Made by a program: the position numbers and the translations under genes | The notes under the pieces: model-generated | The model's input: the letters and a program-made list of their open reading frames with translations, nothing else | What the model was told of the DNA's origin: nothing | The model's database searches: none | From: Rhipicephalus microplus | Taxonomy: Eukaryota; Arthropoda; Arachnida; Ixodida; Ixodidae | Length of the DNA stretch: 64,000 nt | Direction: 5' to 3' | Assembly (NCBI RefSeq): GCF_043290135.1 | Contig: NC_134710.1 | Coordinates: forward strand, 1,612,001 to 1,676,000 | In this document: piece after piece, positions 31,701-42,399 of the stretch | Layout of the letters: each line of letters opens with the position of its first letter | How positions within the stretch are numbered: position 1 is the first letter of the stretch

Positions 31701-31911
31701 TCGGCTAGAAGGTTTTGCCTTCTAGCGGCTTCCTCGGCCCGCTGGATTGCCCTTAGCTGATCGTCCAGGGCTGAACTGAGCAGCATGGCCAGCCAACGCG
31801 TGCGGAATGTGTCGGCGGAGGCCGCGTTCTCGTTACTGTGTTTGAATCCCTGGCATTCCCGTAGTATACGTTCTAAGGAAGCTCATGCTTGACAATCTTT
31901 GCAATGAGCGT

Positions 31912-34900
31912 TCACGTTGGTCTCTGGATGCATAGCATGTTGTAGCGCTGGATTCCTATTAGATCTGGTTTTTTATTGTCGCCATTGGGCAGAATGAGCC
32001 CTGTTGAGTTTATGGCGAGGAGGGGGTAAATACGCCTCTGTAATTTATGTTTAGTAATTTCATTGAACGTTGTCATTCGGTCCTCCAACTTCCACACATT
32101 TGCCCCACCATGGTGGTCTAGTGGCTAAAGTACTCGGCTGCTGACCCACAGGTCGCAGAATAAAATCACGGCTGTGTCGGCTGCATTTCCGATGGAGGCG
32201 GAAATGTTGTAGCCCGTGTACTCTGATTTGGGTGCACGTTAAAGAACCCCAGGTGGTAAAAATTTCCGGAGCCCTCCACTACGGCGTCTCTCATAATCAA
32301 ATGGTGGTTTTGGGACATTAAACCCCACAAATCAATCAATAATCAATCAACTTCCGCACGTTTGGAAATTCTGGTGAGGGATCAACATTTGCCGTAGCCC
32401 GGAAAGTGAAACCTCGAGCTACACTGTGTGCCGCCTCGTTGGAGTTGATATCTCCCTTGCTGTGCGCTATGTGAGCTGGGAACCAGAGAATGCAAACGCA
32501 TCTGTGGTCTTGGTTGGTTTTGCCTGTTCTAAGAATACGCAGTGCTTCAGGGGAGATTCTGCCTTTTGAAAAGTTGCGTATAGCTGCTTGTGAATCGCTG
32601 ATTATATAACACGCGTCAGTTTGTGATATGGTCAAAGATATAGCTATCTCTTCCGCCATTTCAACGCGTCTTGTGTGTATTGTCAGTCTGGCGCTGCATT
32701 GTTTCTTGTGGTTGACTACAGCCGCGACGAAGCAGCTTTTGTGTTTGTAACGAGCGGTACCTATGAAGGCCGCTTCTTAGTTGTTTCGTGGCTCTTCGTC
32801 AAAGTCTTGGCTCTGCTCAGCCTTCTACCTGCATTGTGCACGGGATGCACGTCACAAGGAATGTCACATTTGGTACCATATTCTGAGTGTGGTAAGTGAT
32901 GCCTAATTTTTCCAGGATGTATCTACCAGCCTTGGTTTTAGAGAGGCCCTCGTACGGTGCAATAGGTTGCGCCTCTATCAGTTCCTTAAGTGTATTACGT
33001 AAACTTAGCTCTAACAGCCTCTCGGTACTTGTGCTTTGCATGAGCCCCAGCGCTTGTTTGTACTTTTTTCTTATAAGGCTGTTTAATTTCATTTTTTTCT
33101 GCTGCGAACCATCCATGGTATGCAGAAACATACGTTAAGTGGCTGATGACAAACGCGTGAATGAGCCTTATGACATTGGCCTCTTTCATGCCGCTATGCT
33201 CATTCGTACATCTTTTGATTAGGCGCATCGTTTCAGAAACCTTCGCTTCGATATTGCGTACCGTTTCCCCGTTGGTGCCTTTGGCTTCTATTATTAACCC
33301 CAGTACCCTCATCTTGTCAACAATTGGTATGGTGTGTTCATCTCAAGTTTTAATTTGTATGTCTGTGTAGGTATGTGTGTTGTGGTGCTTGGAAGCTCGG
33401 CCTTTCAATTTTGGTCTATATAGTTGCAGCTCAAACTTTGCGGCTGAGCACGTGAGACCAGTTCCTTCTACGTATTGCTCTACGGTGTCGATGGCTTCTT
33501 GTAGACGTTGTTCCATTGACCCATCGCGGCCGTTGCTTACCCACAGAGGAATACCATCTCCATATATTTTATGGTGCAAACCTTCTATCTTTTCTAATCT
33601 ACTTGGGAGGCCAGTTAGGACTAAGTTAAATAACATAGGTGATATCACCGATCCTTGGAGTGTCCCTGCACTCCCCATAGATATTTCCTCGGATGTCAGG
33701 CCTCCTACAACTATTTGGCTTAACTATCCATTAGGAAGTTCCGGATGTAATTATACGTCCACTCCCCTAAACCTAAGTTACTGACGTAATTCAGTAGGGC
33801 TTGGTGGGTGACATTATCAAATGCCTCTTTAGGTCAAGTCCGAGGGTGGCTCGAGCTGATATACCAGGGTCATCTATGATAGGGTGTTTTAATTGTAGCA
33901 TGGCGTCTTTTGTACAAAGACTTTTCCGAAATACTATCATTGTACATGGAAGTACGTTGTTGTCCTATGGGTAGTTAACAAATTGGGTCAGTAAGGCGTG
34001 TTCTATTACCTTACCCAGGCAGGAAGTTAGTGAAATAGGTCTTAGGTTTTCAAGCTGTAAGCGTTTGCCATGCTTAGGTATAAGCATGACGTGCGCCGTT
34101 TTCCATTGCTGCTGTACTTGACCTTGTCTCCAGCATTCAATAATAAAGTCTGTTAATTTGCCAGTGGACGTATCGTCTAGGTTTTTTAGTGTTTTTTTTT
34201 CGTAACGGCGTAGGGGCCAGGTGCCGACGTAGTATTTAGTTGGTGTAGAACTGCACGTATCTCGGCTTCGTTGAGTTCTTCATCAAGGTCAGGATTCGGC
34301 ACTCCTACGTAATCGGCGTGAGTGCATGGTGGTGCCTGGGATATGTATTTAGGTGCGACCTCTTTGAGAAAGCTTTTAGTCATGCAGAATTTTTTTCATA
34401 TTTTGTTTGTGTACTGTTTTGTCTTCTGGGTTTAGGAGGTGTCGAAGTATATTCCACGTTTTGCTTAGGCTCAGTTGGTTGTCCATGGTGGTACAAGTTT
34501 CTTCCCATTGTTGGAAACAAAGCTGTTGTGCATATTGTTCGATTTCCGTGTTAGGTGTGGATATTTTCGTTTCTTAGTGTTCTGTTATGTTTCTGCGTTT
34601 TTCAGCGTTTGTTTTTTCAGCCCTTCTTTGGCTTCCCACATATGTATTAGGCAACTGTCCAGAATTTTAAGCTTAGCTTCCGGTGGGACTATATCTGTTG
34701 CCTTTGAAATATTCATCTTAAGATTAGCTGTCCATTGGTCAATGTTTGTAAGGCTTTCTGTGATGCCCTCTCGTATATTTCTGAATTTAACCCAGTCAAC
34801 TAGCCTAAGCTGTTTGTCCATGTGTTTCGCGGGCCCCGCAATAAGCTGGATTTCAATGATAAAATGATCGCTTCCAAAGTCTTGTGTATTCAGGCATCGC

Positions 34901-35497
34901 GCAGATTGCGTGTTTTGTTAAAAAGTAAGGTCGGGCGTGGTATCACTACACACTATTTCCTTGCCTAGGCGGCATTGTGGGGTCAGTGATGAGTGTTACG
35001 CCTTCCTGCTGTGAGTCGAGCCAGAGATTCTTGCCCTTGGGATGGACGAGTTTATAACCTCACGTACAATGGGGGGCATTAAAATTCCCTCCGATAATTA
35101 CAACTCGGTCGCCCGCTATGGTAAGCGTGCACTTAACGACAGTTAAAAATCTGTACCGTGTGGATTTCGGGTTACTGTACACGTTTAGGGTGAATACTCT
35201 GTCTCTTGTTTTTCTTGTGGGTATGATTTCAATTAGTATGTTTTCTATATCGGTAATCTGTGTGCTGTATTGCACTGTCGTGTGGTCCTTCCGCACTAAA
35301 GTTGTCAGGGCTTTAGCCTCCCCCACGGCACTGCCTATAGAGTGGTAGCCAGACAACTTAGCGAGGCAATGCGTGTCCTGTAGTATGATGATATCTGGTT
35401 TTTCTTTATATTTAAGACAATAGTGTAGGATGGCTTTCTTGTTTCTGTAACTTCTACATTTCCATCGCCATAATACGTATTCGTTGCGTCTGTCCAT
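31912..35497 (-). pseudogene. LINE ORF2: endonuclease, reverse transcriptase, RNase H (broken)
   Basis: Pieces in order: AP-type endonuclease 35497-35060 (PDIIILQDTHC, VVIIGGNFNAPH); RT start 34383-34186 (NEAEIRAVLHQLNTTSAPGP); RT palm 33678-33343 (TLQGSVISPMLFNLVL and YGDGI where YADD is expected); thumb 33312-32817 (VLGLIIEAKGTN); RNase H 32659-32336 (ACYIISDSQAAIRNFSKG, CILWFPAHI); and a C-terminal tail 32097-31912 beyond the SINE. Stops and frameshifts separate the pieces, and the damaged RT box rules out activity. Confidence 0.8.
32102..32348 (+). mobile_element. Ruka-like SINE inside the LINE, with 15-bp target duplication
   Basis: A complete SINE: gccccaccatggtggtctag, a B-box-like aataaaatcacggctg (degraded), the body, and the tail ttaaaccccacaaatcaatc. 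Target duplication: aacttccacacattt (32087-32101) and aacttccgcacgttt (32349-32363), two differences. It splits ORF2 of the LINE after RNase H, so it is younger than the LINE. Confidence 0.88.
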
Positions 35498-35625
35498 AGC
35501 GGCAATTATTGCTGAGCAGGCGCCGGGCTCATAACAGCCGGCTTTAGTAGCAGATGTTTGATGATTGTTTTAATGGTCGCTACTCCACTGGCTTGTAGGC
35601 CTGTAGCAGAGGGGCATTTTTCAAG

Positions 35626-37300
35626 TTATGTTACCCTAGTAGGTAAGCTATCTAGTTGCTGGTGGTGAACCTGCTGTTGTTGTATAACTGTGGTAATTTG
35701 CTGCATAATAGCCGTTCGCCATTCTTTGATTTGCTCCGTAATGTCGTTTGTTGCCTCAATTGGCGTTTTTACAACTTCTTCAACTTTGCTTATTCGTAAA
35801 TCTACGCATTGTTCAGATTTCTCTTGACGTTTGTGGAACATGTTAGCAGTCTTGGTTTTCTTGTGCTTGCTTGTACCATAATCGTTGTTCTCTACAGCCT
35901 TACGTTTTGGGAGAGGGGAATCGGTGCTCTCCTTCATACTGGTTATACTATCCTGTGTTATAATCATTGCGTCATTGCACTGCACCATTCCTGTTCTGTA
36001 TTTATGAATTTATTGCCTTAATTTTTTATTCTCCTCCCTCATGGCTGCAATTATGTGATTGTTATGAATAATCGTTTGTTTCAGTCGTGCTAATTCTGCC
36101 TCGAATTTGACGACTTTCTGGTCAGAAGCAGCCTCCACCTCCGCGCGCGTCCCCTTGACCCTGTCTGCCCTGCTCACCTTAATTGGTGTATCGGCGCCGG
36201 GGTTTTGGGGTTCTTTGGCCCTTGGCTGGGAGCGTGGCTTTGACGTGGTGTGGTTCCTAGACCTGGGGTGGTTCCTGGACCTGGAGCGGTTCCTGGACCT
36301 TCAGTGGCTTTTTCTCTCATGCAGCAAACTGGTGGAGGACTCCGATATGTTGTCCCTTGCTGCGTCGGCGTGAGATGGCCTGTCTTGTGCGGCGAAGGAC
36401 GCGGTCTCTTGTTCTTGTCTGGCTCTTTCTCAGCGGCGTTTCCACACTAGAAATGGTGTCTTATATATTGCTTTGCAGGTTTGGCCTGCTGTGGGGTGGT
36501 CTTCATCGCACAGCTGCACCTGGCCTTGCATTCGTGGCTTTCGGGAGGATTTGGCATCCTGCAGCCTCGGTAGATCGTGTCAGGGCTGGCGCAAACATTC
36601 GCCCTATGCCTAAGCGTGCACAGTGGTAGCACACGTCCAGTCATTTTCTGTACAACGAACATTGTAGCAATACCCCGCCGTATTTCACGTAGCTTGGCGC
36701 ACGGTAGCCGTCGAATAGTACAATTACATTGGTAGTACTGCCCATTCGCTTGGCCACGAGCGTAGTTGGATTCCTGGGGCTTACGACGTTTTTAGTTAAA
36801 TATCGGACAGTGTCTTCCAGCGGTATTCCCCGGATCACTCCCTTAGAGGTGTTTTCTGGGGCTGCATCATAAGCGCTGGCATCAAAAGCTTGCGTGCCTG
36901 TTTTGATACAGGCAATTCGCTGGTATATGTTGGCATGTTCTTCGACAGGAGTGCTGACCGCAACGATCTTTCGTTGGTAGTTGAGGCAGATTGTGTCCTG
37001 CTCTTGGACTTTCATTGGTGTATTGGCCGCTTCGTAGACGCTGTTGGAATGCAGGCGGCAGCATGGTCGCTGACCCGAAGTCTCCTACGAGGTTGAACAA
37101 TTATCTTGTACTCTTTCCTTGGAAGTGACGACATTCTGCTACCTCTGGTGATTTGGTGAAGTCGTTGTTCTCTGTTTCTTGTCCTTCTGCCCTGTCGAAT
37201 TTGCTCTGTAATTTCTCGCTGTCCAACTGGTAGCCGTCCAGTATTATCCTCCAGTTTGTATTTCGAAGCACTTTCTCCCTCCATGGTCACTTCCATCTGG
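35626..37300 (-). pseudogene. LINE ORF1 (nucleic-acid-binding protein), broken
   Basis: The likely N-terminus is near 37290 (MEGESASKYKLEDNTG). The core follows (SLPRKEYKIIVQPR, then 37015-36641 with IVAVSTPVEEHANIYQRIAC, SAYDAAPENTSKGVIRGIPL, GSTTNVIVLFDGYRAPSY). A zinc-knuckle region at 36662-36447 (CTLRHRANVCASP, then HECKARC) has lost at least one ligand. An 18-bp repeat (gttcctggacctgg type, three copies near 36252-36305) encodes an RSRN-like polar stretch. The C-terminal piece is 35988-35626. ORF1 proteins bind LINE RNA. Confidence 0.7.
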
Positions 37301-37330
37301 TCAAAAAACTGTAGAGGTTCTTGAAACTTC

Positions 37331-37722
37331 TTAAAACCGAGATCAAGGGTCAGAGACTTCTGTCCGTAAGTTGCGATGACCGAAGAATTGATCGCTTGTA
37401 AAGGAGTTGACTTCTCGCGAAGACGCCGGTCAGTTTTGGACGCTGGAATTATGCTGACTTCTGCTCCAGTGTCCACCAGCGAGCGCAGACCTGTGGTTCT
37501 GTTGGTTATGTGGAAGAGGCGGCTTGATGCTTGGCTTTGATCGCCCGCCGCTGTTATTGACAATCGGCCGGAGCGTTTTCCATGCGCCATGAGCAAGGTG
37601 GCACACATCTGCGAGCCGTGGCACGAAAACGCCGGTGATAATAGCGTGTGTTCTGCGGTGAAAAGCAGTGCTCGGGCTGGTGGAGGGGCCGTGGCGGAGC
37701 AGCCGACGTGAGAGATGGTCAA
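37331..37722 (-). pseudogene. CsRn1-like Ty3 protease region, truncated by the LINE
   Basis: The minus-strand frame holds SRLFHITNRTTGLRSLVDTG then AEVSIIPAS, a retropepsin with an intact DTG, followed by YGQKSLTLDLG. Just downstream, near 37330, the sequence changes to LINE ORF1 in the same frame by chance. The RT, RNase H and integrase that should follow are not here. Confidence 0.8.
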
Positions 37723-37907
37723 TGTGGACGAGGCTGGTCATTTAGGTTGCGAATGCTCAGCGATTACAGACGCAAGTTGGAGACCTCAGCTGCTAGATCT
37801 ATTACCGTTTTTCGAATGGAATCTGCTTCGGAAATCGGAGAGGTGTGGGCAGCGTTTATGACGGCCGGAGCAACGTCCATCATGTCATGGGCCATTTCTG
37901 CCAGCTC

Positions 37908-38450
37908 CTACAGCAGCTTATCCTGAGCTGGGACAAGAGCCATTCGCATGGTAGGTGGAAGACGCTGTAGAAACAACTCACGTAGTATGGATGTTTCCAA
38001 GCCGTCCGGCTGGTCCCCAAGCAGGTGCTGCCGGTGACGTAGAAACTGTGTGGGACGGCGGTCCCCGAGCTCTTCGTTGCACAGAAGTTGCTGAATGCGC
38101 CAATGCTTAGGCGGGACGGGTCGGTGAAGAAGAGCCTGTTTGACTGTCGTATATAGAGTTTCACCAGGCGGGCCCACGAGGATGTCGCGTATTTCGGCCA
38201 TTGTCTGTTGCGGCAACGCTTCAACGAGGAGCTCATGCTTGCGAACTTCTGACGTGATGCAATGAATGCGGAACTTGTTCTCGACTTGAATGAACAATAA
38301 CGAAGGATCGGCAAGCCACAGCTGTGGTAGCGTCATGGTAGCAGTACCTCCAACAACACCCGAAGAGGGTACATGGCCGGGTGCAGTGGCAGCGGTACCA
38401 GGGCTCAGGCTGTCGAGATGCTCACGCTGCTCCATGGAAGGTTGCGCGTT
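37908..38450 (-). pseudogene. CsRn1-like Ty3 gag
   Basis: A Gag capsid frame: LPQLWLADPSLLFIQVENKF, then ITSEVRKHELLVEALPQQT, YTTVKQALLHR and LQRLPPTMRMALVPAQDK. It ends at a stop at 37908, earlier than expected. The next segment in another frame (37900-37730) continues as a Gag C-terminus, so the copy is frame-broken. It is preceded by a primer site and LTR sequence on its 5' side. Confidence 0.8.
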
Positions 38451-38452
38451 CG

Positions 38453-38990
38453 TAGTCCGGGTCACCAATAAATATAGCACTCTGAAACGCGGTTCCGAAA
38501 ACACAGCGCGGTTTATTAATGCATCTCCGCCATTGTTCCAACTGCTTCTTGTTTTAGATGCGGAAGCATCTTATACTCGCGCCTTGTAGTGCGCCGTCCG
38601 CGCCGTCCGCACCGCTTCTCGAACATTCGACAGCTGACGCGCGCGCATGCGCCGTCGCGCCGTCGCCCACTCTTCCACCATCTGTGCATCCCTTCCTCCT
38701 CTACACACCGCGCGCGCTTCACTCCTCCACCATCTGTGCACCCTTCCTCCTCTACACACCGCGTTCGACATCTACAATTCTCCTGACTCTCCAGTGGACG
38801 CGCATGTGGCGTCGCGCTTCGAGAACATTCAACAGCTGACAGTGCATGCGCCGTCGTGCTGTATATATACTCAAGGTCGGCGCTCGCTCGCTCAGTTGCC
38901 GCTCGTCGGTTGGTTTGTACGGCGCGTCGACGTCCAAGGTCGCGGTGAAATAAATTCCAACGAATCCACAAACACAATGATCGACGTCCC
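38453..38990 (-). repeat. 5' LTR and primer site of the CsRn1-like element (approximate)
   Basis: The minus strand reads tggtgacccggactacg at about 38469-38453, a tRNA-Trp-like primer site as in CsRn1-type elements. Upstream on the same strand lie AATAAA (38516-38511) and a TATA-like gagtataag (about 38577). The outer limit is unclear. The region holds a duplicated block (tcgaacattcgacagctgac near 38614 and a similar one near 38820) and two ccaccatctgtgca units. A plus-strand TATA (gctgtatatatactc near 38858) hints at a second, plus-oriented LTR fragment. Confidence 0.5.
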
Positions 38991-39035
38991 TTCGACCAGC
39001 GCCGCCCTTTCGCATACGTGTGCACGTGTTCACTC

Positions 39036-39180
39036 ATTTAACACCCCCTCCTACAACCACGTTAACCAATTTAGCCATCGACCCAAGTAAGTCGCAATTT
39101 AACACCCCATTTTACAACCACGTTAACCAATTTAGCCATCGACCCAAGTAAGTCGCACTTTAACACCCAGTTAACCAATT
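39036..39180. repeat. 61-bp tandem repeat, about 2.4 units
   Basis: Units start at 39036, 39097 and 39158 (partial). Each carries ttaacacccc, ccacgttaaccaatttagcc and cgacccaagtaagtcgca. It lies between LTR-like sequence and the integrase fragment. Confidence 0.85.
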
Positions 39181-39235
39181 ATATGGTCCGCATCCTCCTC
39201 AGTGTTCCCCCGAGGGAAGCTGCGGGCAATTTTTT

Positions 39236-39646
39236 TTCCTCAGCAGACTACCCACTACTAGCTTATGTCCCAAGTATGTCGTGCCAGAAGAAGAAGAAAA
39301 GTATGCCACACCACTATTGCCTCACCGCCATCGATCGTTACACTCATTGGCCCGAGGTGTGGCCGCTCGAAATGATCACCGCAGAAGTCTCGCATCAGCC
39401 TTCTTCCCCGGCTGGGTTTCATGCTTCGGCACTCCTCGTCGAGTCACAACCGATCAAGGAATGCAATTCAAATCTCAACTCTTCGGGCTCCTCGGGCTCT
39501 CCACCAGGTTCGAGCGTTCACGGACAACTAGCTACCACCCTTGCTACTTCTTTCCAACTACTTTTTTTTTCTCCTCAGCAGACTACCCACTACTAGCTTA
39601 TGTCCCAAGTGTGTCGTGCCAGAAGAAGAAAAGTATGCCACACTAG
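39236..39646. repeat. About 80-bp direct repeats flanking an integrase fragment
   Basis: The block cctcagcagactacccacta ... agtatgccacac occurs at about 39236-39313 and about 39570-39646 with few differences (a/g in caagt[a/g]tgtcg, one gaa more in the first copy). The two copies bracket the integrase fragment exactly on both sides. Confidence 0.8.
39310..39555 (+). pseudogene. Ty3 integrase core fragment
   Basis: The plus strand encodes HYCLTAIDRYTHWPEVWPLE, then (shifted frame) FFPGWVSCFGTPRRVTTDQG and SRTTSYHP: the first two catalytic Asp blocks of a Ty3 integrase and the start of the conserved YHP block. The third acidic residue is cut off. It resembles CsRn1-type integrases, so it may come from the same family as the gag at 37908-38450, but it lies on the opposite strand. 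Confidence 0.75.
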
Positions 39647-39647
39647 A

Positions 39648-40843
39648 AAGAGGAAGAAGGCACCTAATTTCTGTCAGCCCCTTGGGCGACACGGCGCAGT
39701 GCCTCCATGCCCGAGTGCGGGTGATCGAGGAGTCGTATAGCCAAGCGTCTACCCTCGGACGTGAGGTACATGCGATTTATGTGGCGTAGCTCGCTGCCTC
39801 TCGCCCGAAGTCAGAAGGAAGCCTCTCCAGCCTCCGCCAGTGTGGGGCTGAACGGCGATGAGCGCGGCAGGCCGTACAGGTAGTGAACGACGCCACGGTG
39901 AAGGGGTCGAGTGCGTCCCATTGCGTGGGTCGTAGCGCGATGAGCGGGACCGCGTAGAGGACCCTGGCCGAGGCTACCGCGTTGAAGAACCGGAGCGCGA
40001 TGTCCGGGAAGCAGCTCTGCCACGGGCGAGGACGCAGGAGGCCAGGCCACCAATCCTTCGTAAGTCACTGCGAATGAACGCCATTGCGGGCCTCCAGCTG
40101 AGCCGGTGGTTGATGGCGAGACCAAGATAGCGCACTCTGCGCTTCCACGGCAGCCGGTGGCCGCGAAAGACGAGCTTCAGGACAGTGAATCGCCCCGAGC
40201 GCTTTGGGTGGACGAGCATGGCCTCTGTCTTGGCGGCAGGGAGCTGGAGCCCGATGCCCGTGATGAAGCCGTCTACTTCATCGATGGCAGCCTGGAGTCC
40301 CTCGTGGACTTGGCGACCACGAAAGGTGGGTTCACTTGAGAAAAGCGCAACGTCGTCGGTGTAAGCAACAGCACGCACCTTGAAGGCAGAGCCGCACGAG
40401 ATGTGGTTGATGAGGCGTGCGAAAGCTACGTTGAACAGAAAAAGGCTCAACACGCTGCCCTGCTGCACAGCCGCTGACACCGCCCGAGGCCCGCTGACAC
40501 CCGCTGAGTTCACCAGCGACGCGCACACGAAAACCCCAGCCACTGAGGAAAGCCTTGACGTAGCGGAGCATGTTTCCGCACACACGTATCTCACGAAGGG
40601 CGTCGAGGATAGTGTTGTATGGGAGCGAGTCGAAAGCACTCCTGACGTCAAAAAGAACGAGGTATCCCACCTCCCCGTGGTGCTTGGCCTGCTCAAGAAG
40701 GCTCACGACGTCCGAGATCGAGTCCGTTGTCGCTCGAAGGGCTCTGAAGCCGGACTGTTCAGCGACGAGGAAATCAAGTGCAGAAGCGATCCACTGGAGG
40801 AACCGGAGCGCCATAGTTTCGGGCGTTTTCCCCACGACCGAAG
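39648..40843 (-). pseudogene. LINE reverse transcriptase fragment with 3' end
   Basis: The minus strand, 40835-40500, encodes AEQSGFRALRATTDSISDVV, then YLVLFDVRSAFDSLPYNTIL. After a frameshift, 40500-39974 encodes SAAVQQGSVLSLFLFNVAF and AVAYTDDVALF, an RT catalytic box with both Asp. The thumb follows (RVRYLGLAINHRLSWRPAM). Another frame carries the C-terminus to about 39800, and the 3' UTR ends near 39648 with agaaattaggtgccttc. It has no RNase H. The upstream part (endonuclease) is missing; the fragment ends at a perfect palindrome. Confidence 0.8.
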
Positions 40844-40876
40844 TGAGCTGCTGACCCCGAAGGGGTCAGCAGCTCA
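40844..40876. repeat. Perfect 15-bp-arm palindrome at a LINE edge
   Basis: tgagctgctgacccc, gaa, then the exact reverse complement. It could be a fold-back junction where the LINE sequence turned on itself, or a Pol II/Pol III terminator-like stem. It marks the 5' limit of the RT fragment. Confidence 0.8.
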
Positions 40877-40959
40877 GTCAAGCTGTTTTTTGATATTCGG
40901 ATTTTGCAGCTTTTACTGCGGGCCCCTGTCATCATGTACACAATGGTGATGAAGTAAAC

Positions 40960-40960
<1 letters not shown>

Positions 40961-41011
<51 letters not shown>
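40961..41011. repeat. (TTA)n microsatellite
   Basis: An uninterrupted tta/att tract of about 51 bp, ending in tataaatagc. Confidence 0.95.
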
Positions 41012-41014
<3 letters not shown>

Positions 41015-41055
41015 AATAGCTTGCCGTTCGAACGTTGAAGAAGGTACCTCTAAAA

Positions 41056-41275
41056 AAACCTCTCAGTGGTTCAGTGGTTAACGCGTCGCTTTCACGACGT
41101 GGAGGTCCCACGTTCGATTCCACGCGCCAGAGTTTTTTTTTCTGGATTTTTGTCTTTATTGCGTTTTCATATATATAGATACGTATACATATACGGGGCA
41201 TGACATCGACACCCACACTGACGGCGAAATCCAGCTGAGAGTTGCCATATAATTGCTATCACAATAAAACGAAGC
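41056..41275 (+). mobile_element. tRNA-derived SINE, second type
   Basis: Head: tcagtggttcagtggttaac (A box) and cccacgttcgattccacg (B box), followed by a T run. The body continues to gagagttgccatataattgc and acaataaaa. The T-arm does not pair, so it is a SINE and not a tRNA gene. It follows the (TTA)n tract. Confidence 0.55.
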
Positions 41276-41399
41276 AAGCACCAGATGTAATCGCCCTCCT
41301 GGAAACGGGAGGGAGCGTTTATCCGGGTAGATATCATACAGCACTATAGGTGGCTGAATAAAAGTCTATTACTACTACTAGGTGAAACAGCAGCAGTGA

Positions 41400-41940
41400 C
41401 CACACTGATAGGCCAAAATATCACGGCTGCAGAAAACGACACCGGCGTATAAAACATAGACAACGTCCTACTAGAAATCATCCCCTCTCGAAAAAAGGAG
41501 GAAAGCTTGTTTGTGTGGAGCGTATACAGCCCACCACGACAGAAGGTGAAGTTTGGCTCACTTTTACGCAAAGTGCGAAACGTCGCGGGCAGACAGGCAC
41601 TGATCATCGTGGGATACTTTAACGCACCACACGCCGCCTGTGGTTACACCATTAGGAACGTTAAAGGCCGCAACCTGTGGAACGACGCGCAACACGAGGG
41701 GCTCACGCTGAATGGTGACCAATCCACACGATTCAACCTGGATGGGAAATAGCGTCAGCAGAGACACTACACCACACCTGACATTCATAAAGAACATACT
41801 TGACCCCCGTTGGGCCAACACGAACGTAAATCTAGGCAGTGATTACTACATCGTATACATAGTGATCCGAGCGGGCCCCGCGAAAAATGAGAGGTGGAAA
41901 AAAAAGGCAGATTCCACGTATACAGTGGGAATCAATAATA
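41400..41940 (+). pseudogene. LINE endonuclease fragment
   Basis: The plus strand holds NVLLEIIPSRK-like sequence, then ORF 41507-41752 with VWSVYSPPRQKV, QALIIVGYFNAPHAACGY and KGRNLWNDAQHEGLTL. In the next frame come GNSVSRDTTPHLTF and NLGSDYYIVYIVI. This is an AP-type endonuclease in two frames. Its catalytic GDFNAPH reads GYFNAPH and SDH reads SDY, so it is inactive. It belongs to a LINE like the one at 31456-37330. Confidence 0.78.
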
Positions 41941-42030
41941 TGTGAAGCACGTATTAGGAAGGTTGATATGTCACTTTAAAATTACCACAACGTTACGAGG
42001 TGGCCGTAAATTATGCCATATATGGCTTCT

Positions 42031-42345
42031 ATGTCATTATTATTATGTTTGGGCCTGTCATTTTTGTTTTTCATCCTATAACGTCCCGTAATACCAAATT
42101 AGGTATATAAGAAGCTAGCGAAACGGCCGCGAGCGCGCTATGAGCTTAGCATGTAGTCATGTTCTACACGACACACATGTCATGGTTATTATGTTTGGAC
42201 GTGTCACTTACCTTCGTCGTCTGTTCGCGTCACGTGATACCAATTTTGATATAAGTGAAGTTAGCGAAACGGCCGCCAGCGGGCTATAAGCGTAGAATGT
42301 AATCATGTTTTTCATTACACGCATGTCACAATTGCAATGTTTTGT
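42031..42345. repeat. About 147-bp tandem repeat, two units plus a partial
   Basis: Units start near 42031, 42178 and 42326 (partial). Shared words include ttattatgtttgg, taccaaattaggtatataag, gttagcgaaacggccgc and catgtagtcatgtt. The copies differ by a moderate number of substitutions. Confidence 0.75.
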
Positions 42346-42399
42346 ACTGCTAGACGTTCGCCATATTCTGTTCGACGTTATGCGAAGGGAAGGTGACTG

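Larger units (their letters stand above)
31456..37330 (-). mobile_element. Nearly full-length decayed LINE (two ORFs)
   Basis: On the minus strand: ORF1 about 37300-35626, ORF2 about 35497-31912, then a 3' end with AATAAA and a (TCCA)n tail at 31487-31456. It is interrupted by a SINE (32102-32348) and by a hairpin insertion in its 3' region. At its 5' side it abuts a Ty3 protease gene near 37330, so it probably inserted into that element. The gene set (nucleic-acid-binding ORF1; endonuclease, RT and RNase H in ORF2) fits tick LINEs of the I/Jockey-like group. The clade call is tentative. Confidence 0.75.

Noticed and set aside
37012..37722. A single 236-codon frame joining a retropepsin to a nucleic-acid-binding segment
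   Set aside because: The first half is Ty3 protease and the second half is LINE ORF1. The open frame across the junction is chance, not a fusion gene.
39036..39180. Short direct repeats that might suggest a CRISPR array
   Set aside because: The units are contiguous (61-bp tandem) with no unique spacers, and the DNA is from an animal genome.
41056..41135. Possible tRNA gene with A and B boxes and a T-run
   Set aside because: The T-arm and acceptor stem do not pair, and the sequence continues into a repeat body. It is a SINE head.
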